Shown here one piece after another: positions 40,601-53,300 of a DNA stretch of 64,000 nucleotides. A program made the position numbers and the translations under genes. The notes below the pieces were generated by a model that saw only the letters and a program-made list of their open reading frames with translations, was not told the DNA's origin and did no database searches. How positions within the stretch are numbered: the first letter of the stretch is position 1; each line of letters starts with the position of its first letter. Source of the DNA: Mermis nigrescens (Eukaryota; Nematoda; Enoplea; Mermithida; Mermithidae). The stretch covers positions 1,480,862 to 1,544,861 of the forward strand of contig JAVLUZ010000771.1 in the NCBI GenBank assembly GCA_036768485.1, read 5' to 3'.

Positions 40601-43600
40601 ATTTCAAATTCTATCGATATAGTGCAAAAATAACAAAAAATAACCGTTGAATTAAAATGCACGAAACATCAAAACCGAAGACAAAAAAGCTTGCCATCGA
40701 AGGTTGATTCTCCTTTCTAGGAAGCGTTGAAGCATCGACAATCGGCGACAATTCATCGGTTTGTTGCAAAAAAGGTCGGTTTTCACTCCGCGCTTCGTGC
40801 TTCCGCAGCGTATCTTGTCCAAAAAAGTTCGACTGAGACATACAATTCTCCTCTTTCAATTGATTTTCCAACGCGCACAATTCGAACAGTAAGGCGTCTA
40901 AGTCTACTTCGGTGCTATCTGACAAAATAAATAACAAGTAAAGCAGTTCGTCATGACTCAGAGATATGCGTCACTAGATGGATCCTTAAATACAGTTGCT
41001 TCAAAAAATGTTCCATGTAAATTTAAATAATTATGGCATTAGAGATTGGATTGACCACATCAAAGGCACCTGGTAAAGTGATTTCAATTTGGTATGGGTC
41101 GCTTTCCGAAGGATAAATAGATGCAATTGCATCGACGGATATCACATTTTTCTGTGTTTTATCGATCTAAGTGTAGAATTTTTAAACTTAGTAAAGTAGG
41201 ATCTTCTAAGGCCAAAAAATCCAAGAAATAAAATGGGATATTCTCCAAGGGTATATTTAAGACGGAGGAGCGGCCACCACGCCACTTGCCCAACACACTC
41301 GTACTTTTCGAGATAATGAATAAAGATGCATGTATTCTTTAAACATCCTGATTGTAGCAAGTTCTCAAAATTTCCAACGCTAATTACAATTACTTCGCGC
41401 TTGTAGGTAGGTACTTAGTAATAGATCAACAGAGTTCCTGGAAAAATAAATAAACTTAATCAAATTTTCAAGAGAACTCAGGAGGTAGACTAAGCTTTTT
41501 TAAGGAACAAATGTGAATTAGAATGGAAACTGAGCGAAAAAATCAAATAATGAATGCGGTATAATTTTTGAGGTAATAACATTATATGATGTAGCGGTAA
41601 GCTTTCAAGAAAAACAAAAAATCTGCATGTATTTTATGAATATAGTATGTGTAATATCAGTAAGCTACATCTAAAATAAAGGAAAACAGCGATACCTACA
41701 GGGGTAAGCCAAAACACATTCTAATTAATAAGATCACGTAAAAATAATGATTATTTTTAGCACTTTTTGACTACCGAGAAGCGGTGTAAAAAAACATGAC
41801 GAACAACGATTAAGAAAAAGTAAGGCTCGTCAAAACTCGAAATACTAGAATCCTGCGAGCAGGTTACGGTGTTCACAAGACGAATATTTGCATTTCTAAA
41901 CCTGTGTGTTTGATAACGTCATTAACCCTTTAAATTGTGAAAATTTTAAAATGAACCATTCCACGCGTTAAGCAGGAATCAAGAAAAGGAAGTAAGAATG
42001 ATAATTTTGGAAAAAAATCAGGAAAATATTACAGTTTATTACACTCAGAAAACATAACTTGAACTTAAAAGGAGAGCATTTAAGGAAATATAATACAACA
42101 GCGAATAATCATGGTTTATTTTTAGCTTCACAAACTCATAGTCAGAACAGTTGAACTTCAAACGTTACTGCAACATGAAGCAAGCCACATAGAAAGCGAG
42201 AAAGTGAGTAAAAGCAGGCAGCAAGCTATCATATTACAATATTTCTATTTAGCCAATCGGTACAATGGTCAAAACTCAACTGCGCTATCTCAGCGCATAT
42301 CAATAATTAGCTAAATCGAGCTCAGAGGAGAAGCTAGAACCCCTTCTGGTTGAAACACTATCACTTTGTTTGGTCTGCGTACGTTAGCCATTGCACCATT
42401 TTATATGTCACAACGTTGTATGTAGCAAACGTTTATATGGAAACACAAGGAAAGTCGATAATTTATTTATTTATGCGCGGTAATAAGAGGAGATTGTATT
42501 CGCGCTTCTGTAGCGGCAGCTAGAAGAGTGAAAAATAAGCCAGTTAGAACTTAAAAACAGCCTTTTCAAAGTTGCCACTTCGACCGATGTTCGTTCAATC
42601 ACTCAAAAACTCAGTAAAAAAATCGCTGAGCTACTGCTACAGTGGAGTCATGAAAGAAAAATTTCGGGCATAGAGATTTTATTTATTGAAATTTCGTTGA
42701 ATTCGTTAACAAGCGATACGTGATCAAACAGTCCAAGCAGTAAAGAATCAAGGATCTTCGTATGGGGCTAATTTTGCAATTTGAATGCAAGTTGTCTTCG
42801 GTTAGTTGAAAATAGTACCAAAAATCTACCTTTTCTCGCGCGAAATATGTTTTTTCATCATTTTCGGTATCTGGTTTTATTCAGTCGGTTCAAGCGCAGT
42901 CATTTTTCCATAAAAAGCCTCGAAAATTTCGGTGAATTATATTGGGGAATAGCTTATAGCTAATCAAATCCTCTCAAATATCATTCACAGCGATTATCAT
43001 TCATCAAACTGGCGAGTCACATTCAGATTTAGTTAGGACAGCGAAAATCGAAAGCGAATACACAGTAGTTAATGTTTTATTTGTTTTTTTATTATGCAAT
43101 AAGTTGAGTGAAATAAATAACTTGTCAGTCTAATGCTCCTAAAAGTTTTCAGATAATTAAAAAATGAGATAAGGACGCAAAAGAGGAATTGCTATAAAAT
43201 CTATAAGCAAAAAGTTTATTTATAATATCACTTAGCATTACTTTAGGTAATTTATCTACGTAGACAGGGTTATTAATTTCAGAATTTTTCAAACATGTTA
43301 ATAATTATGGCTATTATCTGAATTATATTGTCTATTATTTACTTTTATTTGGATTGACACCGTTTAAAAACATTGGAATTTGCGTACTTTGGACGCGTAG
43401 CCAGGGGGCATTGGGGGCACATGCCCCCTCCGGAAATTTTGTTGATTTTTCTGGTGCAATAACTGTGTCCAGAAAATTGACTTCAAAAAAGGCAAAAACG
43501 TCAAAATTAGTCATTATTATTCATTGTTATATAGATCCAATGAGAGCACAATAGTAAAAGTGCGTAAATGATTGCGTACCATTTTGTTTATTCTTTGCTT

Positions 43601-44285
43601 TGTTTGTATTTCTTTACAATGACACAATCCTATTTTAGATGAAAAGAATAGCCAAATTTTATTGTTTCTGCGCATTTTAGGTCTTCTGAACTACATCTTG
43701 TTAATTAGAAGGCCACAAATGGGCCTTAAAACGGTAAGAACAAAATTTTTATTGATACATCTTTCTATACCTTATTGGCAGCAACCCGTTGCAGTGCTAT
43801 ATAATTGGTAGAGGTCGAAAAACGCTTTTCAGCTAAGAAGTTTTGTGCAATGTAGGAGTTCATCAATTTTAAGTGTTTTGGGCTTAATTCAGAAACGAGA
43901 TTTGGCCGATTTTGCGAAAATTTAATGTTCCTATTTAACAATAAAGTGCTTTCTTCACAAAATTTTCCGGGCTCTGCCCCGTACACCGCTGAGGGCGCTT
44001 TAGCGCGCCACTCCAGACTCCCCCAGCTGTAACATCTCGTTGTACATGTACAACGAGATTTTACGGAGGACAAAAAAGGTTAAAGGGTTGGGAATTTTCA
44101 AAAATTTCCGGTTTGTGTCTGAATCAGTCGATATATATGTAGTATATATATATATATAGTATACATATAGATACATATATAGCGTATATATATATATATA
44201 TATCAGGCGCGTATGCGCATGCCTCTATATCTTTCTATTTATGTAAAGCTCTATACATATGTATCTATAAAAAGCCTGATATCAG

Positions 44286-44316
<31 letters not shown>

Positions 44317-47300
44317 TTATACTAAGTTAGTAATTAGCAGTTTTCTTGTTAGAAAGCTCGAATTGTCAAAATTGTTTTGTACAAATTTGATAATTTTCTG
44401 CTCTGTCAGACTATTAGTATTCACAGAGCTACAAAATGTTAAGGTGTTAAGGGCGGTAAAAAATGACTAATTTTTTGGTGCTTTGCGCCACTTATGACTT
44501 TCGAACTGTTTGTCAATAAAAAGGCAGTAAATTCTACATGAAAACAATACAAATTTCAAAAATTGTGGGCGCTTAGCACCGTTTAACACTTTTTTATTTC
44601 TGATAGTCAGGAACACATAAATTAGCTAGGCTACACTACTAAAGGTCGAAAAACTCAGTTTTGCTATGCATAAAGTTACTGACATTCAATGTAAAAGTAG
44701 TCTTTAAAATTTTTTATGTATGGCTCCCCCGAACCAAAATCTACGCCTCGGCTTTAGACAAAAAAGGAAATTTTTATTTTGTCGCACGTTTTACCTTGAA
44801 TGTTCATCATTGAAAATCGGTAACGATCCATGACAATATCAATCAGTAACACTTTGGCAGAGTAAATTTGTCGATGCAGCCAAAATTGATTAGTCAAAAA
44901 GAGCACCAGCGAAACATCCCAAAGTTCAAACTTTAACAAAATGAGCGCCAGATTTTCGTCCTAAAATTAAAAAGAAAACTTTTTTCATCTAAATTTGAAT
45001 TTAGCTGTGCATACATACGAAAGTATGTAAGCAATTGACATAACGCAATTCAAGGCTTCATGTAAATGGAACGCTAGAATTTAAAATCGAAAAGAGTGAC
45101 TTTACGTACAATATGTGTATAGCGGAAAGTAAATATTGACCCTAATAAACATTATTTATGGAAATGGTATACGAATATACAAATTCGAATTAGGCACAAA
45201 GCTTCAAATTCGCCAAAAATTAATAAAAATGCCAAAAAATAAAATCAACCTTTTTAATGACATTTTAGCTATACAACGGTGGGAAATTCGAAGGCAACAC
45301 GAGTCAATTGAGACGGAAATAAAATAATTTCGATATCAAATGCAAAATTCCAATCAAACAACGTAATAAGCTAGGAAGCAAATGGCCCAAAAGACATGTC
45401 GCAGTCGCATAAGAGAAAATAAACTAACTTTTATGACACCATATGGCCGAATCGGTCAAACAAAAGTTTTCACATATAAAGTACGACATAAAGTCAGCGT
45501 TTGGAGTTACGGCATACGACGTTGATTGAGTGGCACTGCGTTGTTTCACATGATGTTTTTAAAAATTTTTCGATGAAGAAACAACACTATAAGGCACACA
45601 AAGTTGTATAACACGTTATTTCGGGTGAAGAGAAAGTTTTCTATTCTGGAAAACTCATCTCATTCAGCTTCGAACGACGTAGTGCGTTATGTAAGCAAGC
45701 AGATATAAATATAAACGCGCCCAGCTTACTACGTTAGCTTAATAAACGTTTTGGGTTTGATTTAACTTTTTACGTCTTGTGCATCACCATAGGATGAATA
45801 ACAAGGAGTCATAGGATACGTTTTAGGACTGCGATATTTTTTCAATCATAGGTAGAAGTCGATAGTCAATACTGTGTTGAAGAACTAGCCCTTCCGAATT
45901 TTAAATTATTTCAGACCACCACAGATGCGTTAATTCATTACCTACATATTTTACAACCAATGCAACACTGTTCGTTTATGCATTTTGATACGTACTATCG
46001 CGTATTAATCATCGACTTTAGAAATGCGTGGGTACCTCATGAGGCAAACGACTAAAAACTTTAGTAAACATAAATAGATAAGGGAATTAAAATCGGCCAT
46101 TCAGCAAATGCGATGGAAAAATCAATAGTAGTTAAATTATTAATATTTATTTATCCATTAGATCAGTGGTATATGGATAACTCGTTCCCCCCACATTTCA
46201 CCCCCCCCCCACACACAGTTCGCCCTCACAACTCTCCCCCAATCACATCTCGCCCCGACACAACTCGCTCCCTCCACAACTCGCCCCCACACAACTCGCT
46301 CACCCACAACTGCCCCGCATAACTCGCCCCCACTAACTCCCGCCCCACAACTCTCCCCCATGCAACTTCCCCCTCACTCTCGTATAACTCACCCCACTCA
46401 CAACTGGCCCTTGGAACTTCAAGCTTAGGGTTCATGATTGCTAATAAGTATATGTAGGAGCTCACGAAAAATCTTATCTATGGTGAAAATTGTACTTATG
46501 TAATTACGAATTTTCGCGGCGTTTTTACACTGCTCCTACCAGCATAACGAGTCTATTTTTTATATGTTCAATGTAAGTATTGCTTATGCTGTTTTTTGAA
46601 GTCAGTGGTGGGATAAATGCAAAGCATGGTCGGTGGAAACAGCTGATCTGCGGACAACTTTTTCTCGTTTTCATCGATTTTAGCTTTTATTTTGTTCATT
46701 GTCCTCAAAAATGTCCCATTTATCCATTTTGGGGGTCTAGAGGCTCTGCAACCGCACACAACCTGCAACCACACACACACAACCGCACACATTACTCCCG
46801 GTTTCCGAAAACCCCAGCCGATGAACCCCAGAATTGAATTTTTGGTGCTATTTCTGCCAATTGTGCGCTATCTGACCCCTCAAAGTTTAGCTGCTGCCCT
46901 TGTATGCCTGTACGCAACCCCCACTTGCATGTTTGTGGGTGCATGTTTGTGGGGAGCAAGCAAGCAATGGATCATGTATTTGCATATGCTATGGGTTGAA
47001 ACGGTGAAAGACAACTTTTTGACCTTTGAAAAATCTTGCAACTCCCCCACCTCCTAGAATTTAGGTGCTGCACACCTATGATTGAAACTGACCATACGCA
47101 GGCAAGACAAAAAATGCAGGAGAGAAAAATAGTGTAATGGATAATAAATATATTTTGTTAAATTTTTTCCATCCATCAGCATCGAAAAATCATAAAACAA
47201 ATTTAAAAAATTGAACTCTATGGGATTTTTTTGCTTCTGGGGGTCCAATAATACCCTTCATAATTTGATTGTAATTGTGATTCCTTTGGGGCTAGTTGTG

Positions 47301-50300
47301 GGGGGAGGCGAGTTGTGTGGGAACGAGTTTGTGGGGGGGACGAGTTGTGGGCGGCGAGCTACGCGGGGGCGAGTTTTGCGGGGGAAGGGCGAGCTGTGGA
47401 GGGGCGAGTTGTGTGGGGGCGTGTTGCGATTGGGAGCGAGTTATGGGGGGGGCAAGTTGTGTAAGGGCGATTTGTGGGGGGGGCGAATTGTTGGGGGGGC
47501 GAATTGTCGGGAGGAACTATCCGCAAATCAGATCAGTAAAGTCACCTAAGTACATAAACAAAGTACCTATTTTTTACTGACAACAAAAGCAAATGAAAAA
47601 CGATATGCTTGCTTACCATTAGAAAAAACATGATGGAAAATTATAAATGCTTCATAAAACTGTTATCACCTCTTCGAACATCCCTTCACTTCGAACGTTC
47701 TATTTGAGCAAATTTCTGTTCGAAAATCTGGTATGCTTAGAAATAATTTTATTTTCCATAATTTTGACTCAAGCGCGCCTAAAAACGACACTTTTTTTAT
47801 AGCCTTTTGGGTGAGGAAAAATTGTTTGTCAAAAACTTCGGATTTATATGATCATAAAGGATAGAGGATATCAACAAACGTCTAAAAATGCAGTTTTTGC
47901 TAGCTTTCCTGACCAATTTTTCGCGATACAGACCAGTTTTTGATAGGTTCACCTGGCCGGATCCTGCATAAGGGCTTGTCTATAAGCTATTGCATACTTT
48001 AGTCTTATCGTTTTTTGTATGCAAACTTTCTGTTGTGAAAAGGATGTTTTTTGAAAAAAAACAGTTGCGTGACAATATGTATGAAATGATTATCTTTGAA
48101 AAACATTTGCAATTTTTCTCACAGTACAACAAGCTTTTATGACCTTACCAGGAATATGAAAAATCACTACAGAGAATAGAGAGTGCCGTGTAATAATTTG
48201 CATGCAATACCGCTCTTTATGGCACACAGCAGACTGGACTTATCAAGCGCGGAGGTGGTATTTTTATAGCAAATTTATACGTTTTTCAGATTATTTTGTT
48301 GAAATAGTGGGACATTCGAAGAGGTGACAAATCCGACAGTCGAAAAGGTTGGATATTCGAAGAGGCGGTACTTTCTGTTTGATTAATTTTCATATTACAT
48401 CACTTTGCTAATATCTGAGACATTAGAGAATGTGGGACGGCCCTCCCCAGGATTATGGAGGAGGGGCGATCGCTATGCCACTGGTCCAACATAGTTGGCG
48501 AGATAGGGGATGAATATATTTTTTTAACATTCGATTTGTCTAGGTTCTCAAATTTTTAAATACCTACTAATTAGCTTTTGTACGATCATGTAAGCAATAG
48601 ATTAAGAGTGTTCCCGAAAAAAACTATAAAGAAGGAGAAAGTTTTCCCATAATCTTTAAAAGGGCGACCTCGACACATCGCTAAAACCTAACTTCATAGT
48701 GTTCAGCTGACGCGAAAACACATGTTGTATACAATGGACCTAATACCAATCTCCAAGATTAAATTGACTGCTAACATGAGTGCGTTTCCAGTTACGTACG
48801 TAATGTATCGAAGTGATTCGCGAGAGACTGAGCACACGGTTTTTCGCGATGAATATTCTTAATGACATTTATCGAGCATGTGGGACTCTCAGTGAAATGG
48901 GGCGTTCCAGAAAGAGCAGGCACGTAGCTGTAGGGGAATTGGGGGTCTGGACCCCCCAAAATTCAGAAAAATCGAAAACAGGACTTTTAAACGTTATTTT
49001 GTGCTATTTTTGGCATTTTTGGGCTTAGTCCCCCGAAATTGATGTTGCCCCCACCAAAATAGGACGGCCAGCTACGTGCCTGAGGAAGATGGATGCGTTC
49101 GAAGAGGTGTGACGCATGATGAGGTTAGATTATCTATGCAAATTATAATCAGAGCACATCTTAGCGAAAATATTGGGTGGGGTGTTTGAGAATGGGACTG
49201 TGTATGTTTTAAAAGCGATTCAAATTTAGAGGTTTAGCAAAATAGTGGTTTTAACGCGATATTTTTGCGGTAGGTATATTGAGATATTGGGTCGAGACGG
49301 GCAAGTGGGGGTTGTGGTCTCCTAGAATGAAAAATGGGAAATTTTCTGGAGAAAATGAGGCAAAATGAAGGCCGAAAATTGATGAACATTGAAAATTTTC
49401 TCAAAAAGTGCTTGAAATTAACCAGAAAGTGTGGAATAATGTAGCTTTAACGCTAACACCAGCTTTTCAGGTCATTTTGACAAAAAAAACTCAATTTACG
49501 ACGTACTAGATGGGCTAACCCCCCAGATCGACCGTGCTATGCATCTGTGATTGGGTCCACTAAGAAGGTTGTTCTAAGTTGAAGTGGCTCCAAAGAGACG
49601 GAGCCAAATTCCCGATTTTCATTGCAGTGACATTTCAGTCGTCAGATGCAGTGCTCCTTCACAAAACCATATTTTGGAAGGCTCACTCCGCCTAATTAGC
49701 TTCTTCGTTTAAGGCTTTTCATGAATAATTAAATATTTTTACGAATACGAATCCAATATCGATCAGCCTGCCATATGTAGCAATTTTTCCGGTCAACTAA
49801 AATAAAAACTACTTACAGTATTAGTACTGTTGGCTCTCAGCCAGGCAAACGATAATTCGTCATGTTCGGTTGCTTATTGTAAGTTAATAAGGACAAAAGC
49901 CGGTTAGGCGATCACCACAAATGAGACTAGTTTCGAAAAGATATAATGCGACTGGAAGACGTTCAAAATGTAGCATAAACGATTCATTGACCGGAAGCAT
50001 CCGATTGTTAGCCTACGCGCCCTGCATATTATGTTCCCTCAATTTCCATTAGTTTTTCCGGACAAAGTGACACGCAAGTCTTACGTAGAGCCTTACATAA
50101 GAAGAACTAAAGCATTTTGTATCGATTTCGCTCAAAATGGATTCGATGGGCTAATCGGAAAGTGGTGGCCCAAAAATAATTCTATAATCAAAGTTGTATG
50201 CTTTCTTTATTGCTTCAGTATTTAAGGGATGCTTATAAACAGGGAATGCGTAGTTTAAGACCAATTTAGTAGAATCAGCTTGCAATTTTCGCCTAAATAT

Positions 50301-53300
50301 TCCAGTGTGTAAAAAATTGAAGACGCATTCCAATTTTCATACATTATAGAAAATGAATCAGGAATGGAAGAAGTGGATGATAATTCGAGGTTAAAGATAT
50401 TTTTGTATAAAAAATGGCAGAATATAAATTTGATTGTCCTCAAATAAGGCATATGAAATAAATTTTATCTTTAGGTACTTTGTGCGACAATCTTGAGTCA
50501 AAAGCAAATTAAGATGCTTAATAGTCTTTGTAATCAATATAGAAAATACTTCTAAGTCATTTTTTGCTAATCTAATTAATTAAAAATGTTCAATTTTTAT
50601 TTAAAAATTATTTTTATGTTCAAAAACCATTGAACATTCTTATAGGCCATATCCAAAAAAAGATGAGCATTAGGGCCGCTGCTAGAAAAGAAAACTTCAT
50701 TTCTTATCTCATAAACATATTTTGCCCAGGGTGCTTTCCCGATTAGCGCGACTGATAATGTTCAGCAGCGAGATTTGCGCCCGGATCCACTCATTAGCGC
50801 GCTGAAAATAGGGCGATCGATTTTAGATTTCAAATTGCTTCAAATCATAAAATGTACTTATCTGATTTCCCGGAAATACATCTGCACTGCAAAATGTAAC
50901 CTCATTCAAAATTCATCAATTATTCTCATGTCAAAGCTTAAATTTCATTCACTATGCATCGTTTTTATTCTGTTATGAATTTCGATTAAATCTGTGTGCA
51001 ATAATCCATTATCCAGCATTTTTGCACAGTGAGAAGTCACGTATAATAGATAGTAATGTACTGAACTAACGTGAAAAGTAGTGCAGAAAACCGGAGCTGA
51101 ATTTAAGGAAGAGCATACAAAGCTAAATAGGTGTGATAGAACAAATAATGATGAAACAAAAGACATGTTGTGGGAAAAGAAAAAGTGTACATTTTCGAAA
51201 AATTCTTTAAATAATCCACTTAAAAAACACTTTAAATGAGCTAAAATATCTTCTTTATCGTCTAAGAGCCTTTGCACAAATGCACACAAGTTTCCGATTG
51301 CGTAGGACGTTTTTATGCTTGCTTATGATACAAAAGTCGGTGCTTTTCCTCTGATCCGTATGCTAGATCAGCATGATAAAATGACACATTTTTTATCAAA
51401 AAGTGTACACCTCGTCCTGTATAAATACTATAGGTACTCTATGATTGTTAGGATTCTAGCATATAGAGAAAATATTAATTCATTCCGCGTTAATGCTGAC
51501 AAAAATTTAAGAACCTGCAAATATATTCACATATTTTTTCAACATATGAATAGAAGTAGGCAATTAGTACACATGGTCTGATCACATTCAAAGCGGATAG
51601 ATTATGGACACGGTTCTGTCAAAAACGATCACTGAAGAACAAAATGCAGACATAGGTAAAAAATATTCGTGTACATGTTTTTCTGCCTAAAAACAACCCT
51701 TTTCACGATATAGATGGTCAGAATTCAAGAAGCTGTAATAGAAAGGCGCCAAATGGAACAAGAGCTTCGTCTAGCTTGACTCGGTAGCATGCAAAGACTT
51801 AAGGTTCGGTCAGTCATGAAAAAATACATAAATAATGAGTATACCCAACACAACACGAGGTAACCTTTTATTTGAGCGATTTAAAAAATGAGGATTAGTC
51901 AAAAATACGCATGCATACTATATAGGTACCTACCTGCATTTCCTTTTTTCAACAAAATGTACAAGTCACGTTTTCAACTGCGCAAACAGCTGCTGCTGCT
52001 GCTTACCATATTATTTGTAAATCGCATTATAAGGTAGACTGTAGGTAAAAATAGCCATCGTAGCCAAACAAATCAAATATGACCTCTAATCTTTTTTCGT
52101 CGACGAAGCCTTTTTTAACAATGCCGAAGAAAAATGAGAGACTATGTGAAAATTTTTTTCACGTACAATAAATCATGCGGCGGTAACCTAACGTCGGACA
52201 AAAAAAATTTGGCGGATGGCGTAGATCGATTGCTAACTAATAACATCATCTAAAGTGGTAGACCTACATACGTCTAACTGGCCGAAATGGAAAAGTAAAT
52301 CCGTCTCGTAGTCAGTAGACTAGTTTCACGCCTATGAACATTCTTTGAATATTATTTAGAAAAATAGTTTGATTACAGAAAGTTTGCGATTTTTAAATTA
52401 TTTCCAGCGAATAGCAGGAACAATAAAACAAACGTGCAGTATGATATAACGAACAAAGGCTTCTAAATGATTTAAAATAAATTAACGTTGAATTAATTGA
52501 AAATTAATAAAAACTTCTACTGATTAATGTAATTTCAATCGTGCAGAATATGAAAACGTAGAATTCCTTGAAGGATAGAAATCGTAAAAATACAAGCTCT
52601 AACGAATACATACATATATTGATCGGCAGTCATCGACTAAATTCTGCGTAATAGAACCCTCGGGATCCCCGAATCTATGACCAGCCTCAAACTTTCACAC
52701 ATGCCACTCGGGCCTGCTCTTGTACCAATTTCTTATTTTTAGATCAAGAAAGTGAAAAATAAATCTTTAAGAATTTAATTTTGTTAAAAAATAAAACAAT
52801 ATATTCAAAAAACCCTTTTGATTTTTCATATTTCATTTGTTAAAATATATTGTAAGCATAACATCTGGGGTTTAGTCCCAAAATTGCTAAAAAGTGATTT
52901 TTTGGGCTGAAAAACGATGGATACATACACGTCAAAAACACCATGTTTTGACATCACAGATGTTCGTTTTTCTAAAAGCTAAAAAATTAAAAAATAGAAA
53001 AATTCGTATATTAAACAAAATGTAGTCAGAAAATGAAATATATGGCGCGATGCGCCAACATTCTACACTTTTGGTTTGAGCCCAAATCAAGCTAGAAACA
53101 CCTAAAGCACCTGATTTTTCGGCAAATTTATAATTCTGAGGATCGCAGCCATTTTCGGGAGTCAGTAGCATACGTGGGCAGCAAGAAAATTGGGGGGGGG
53201 GGGGGGGGGTGCAAGATTTTTTGAAGGTCAAAAAATGGCCATAAAAATGGTGGTATGGCGAAAAAACACCAGTTTTCGACGTTTCACATCGAGCACTATC

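Noticed and set aside
46158..47580. Several overlapping frames rich in Gly, Val, Ser and Pro on both strands
   Set aside because: They follow the tandem arms of element R and shift with the repeat phase; no protein evidence.
50945..51289. 114-codon - strand frame with hydrophobic segments
   Set aside because: No start context, splice partner or family similarity; AT-rich chance frame is the simpler explanation.
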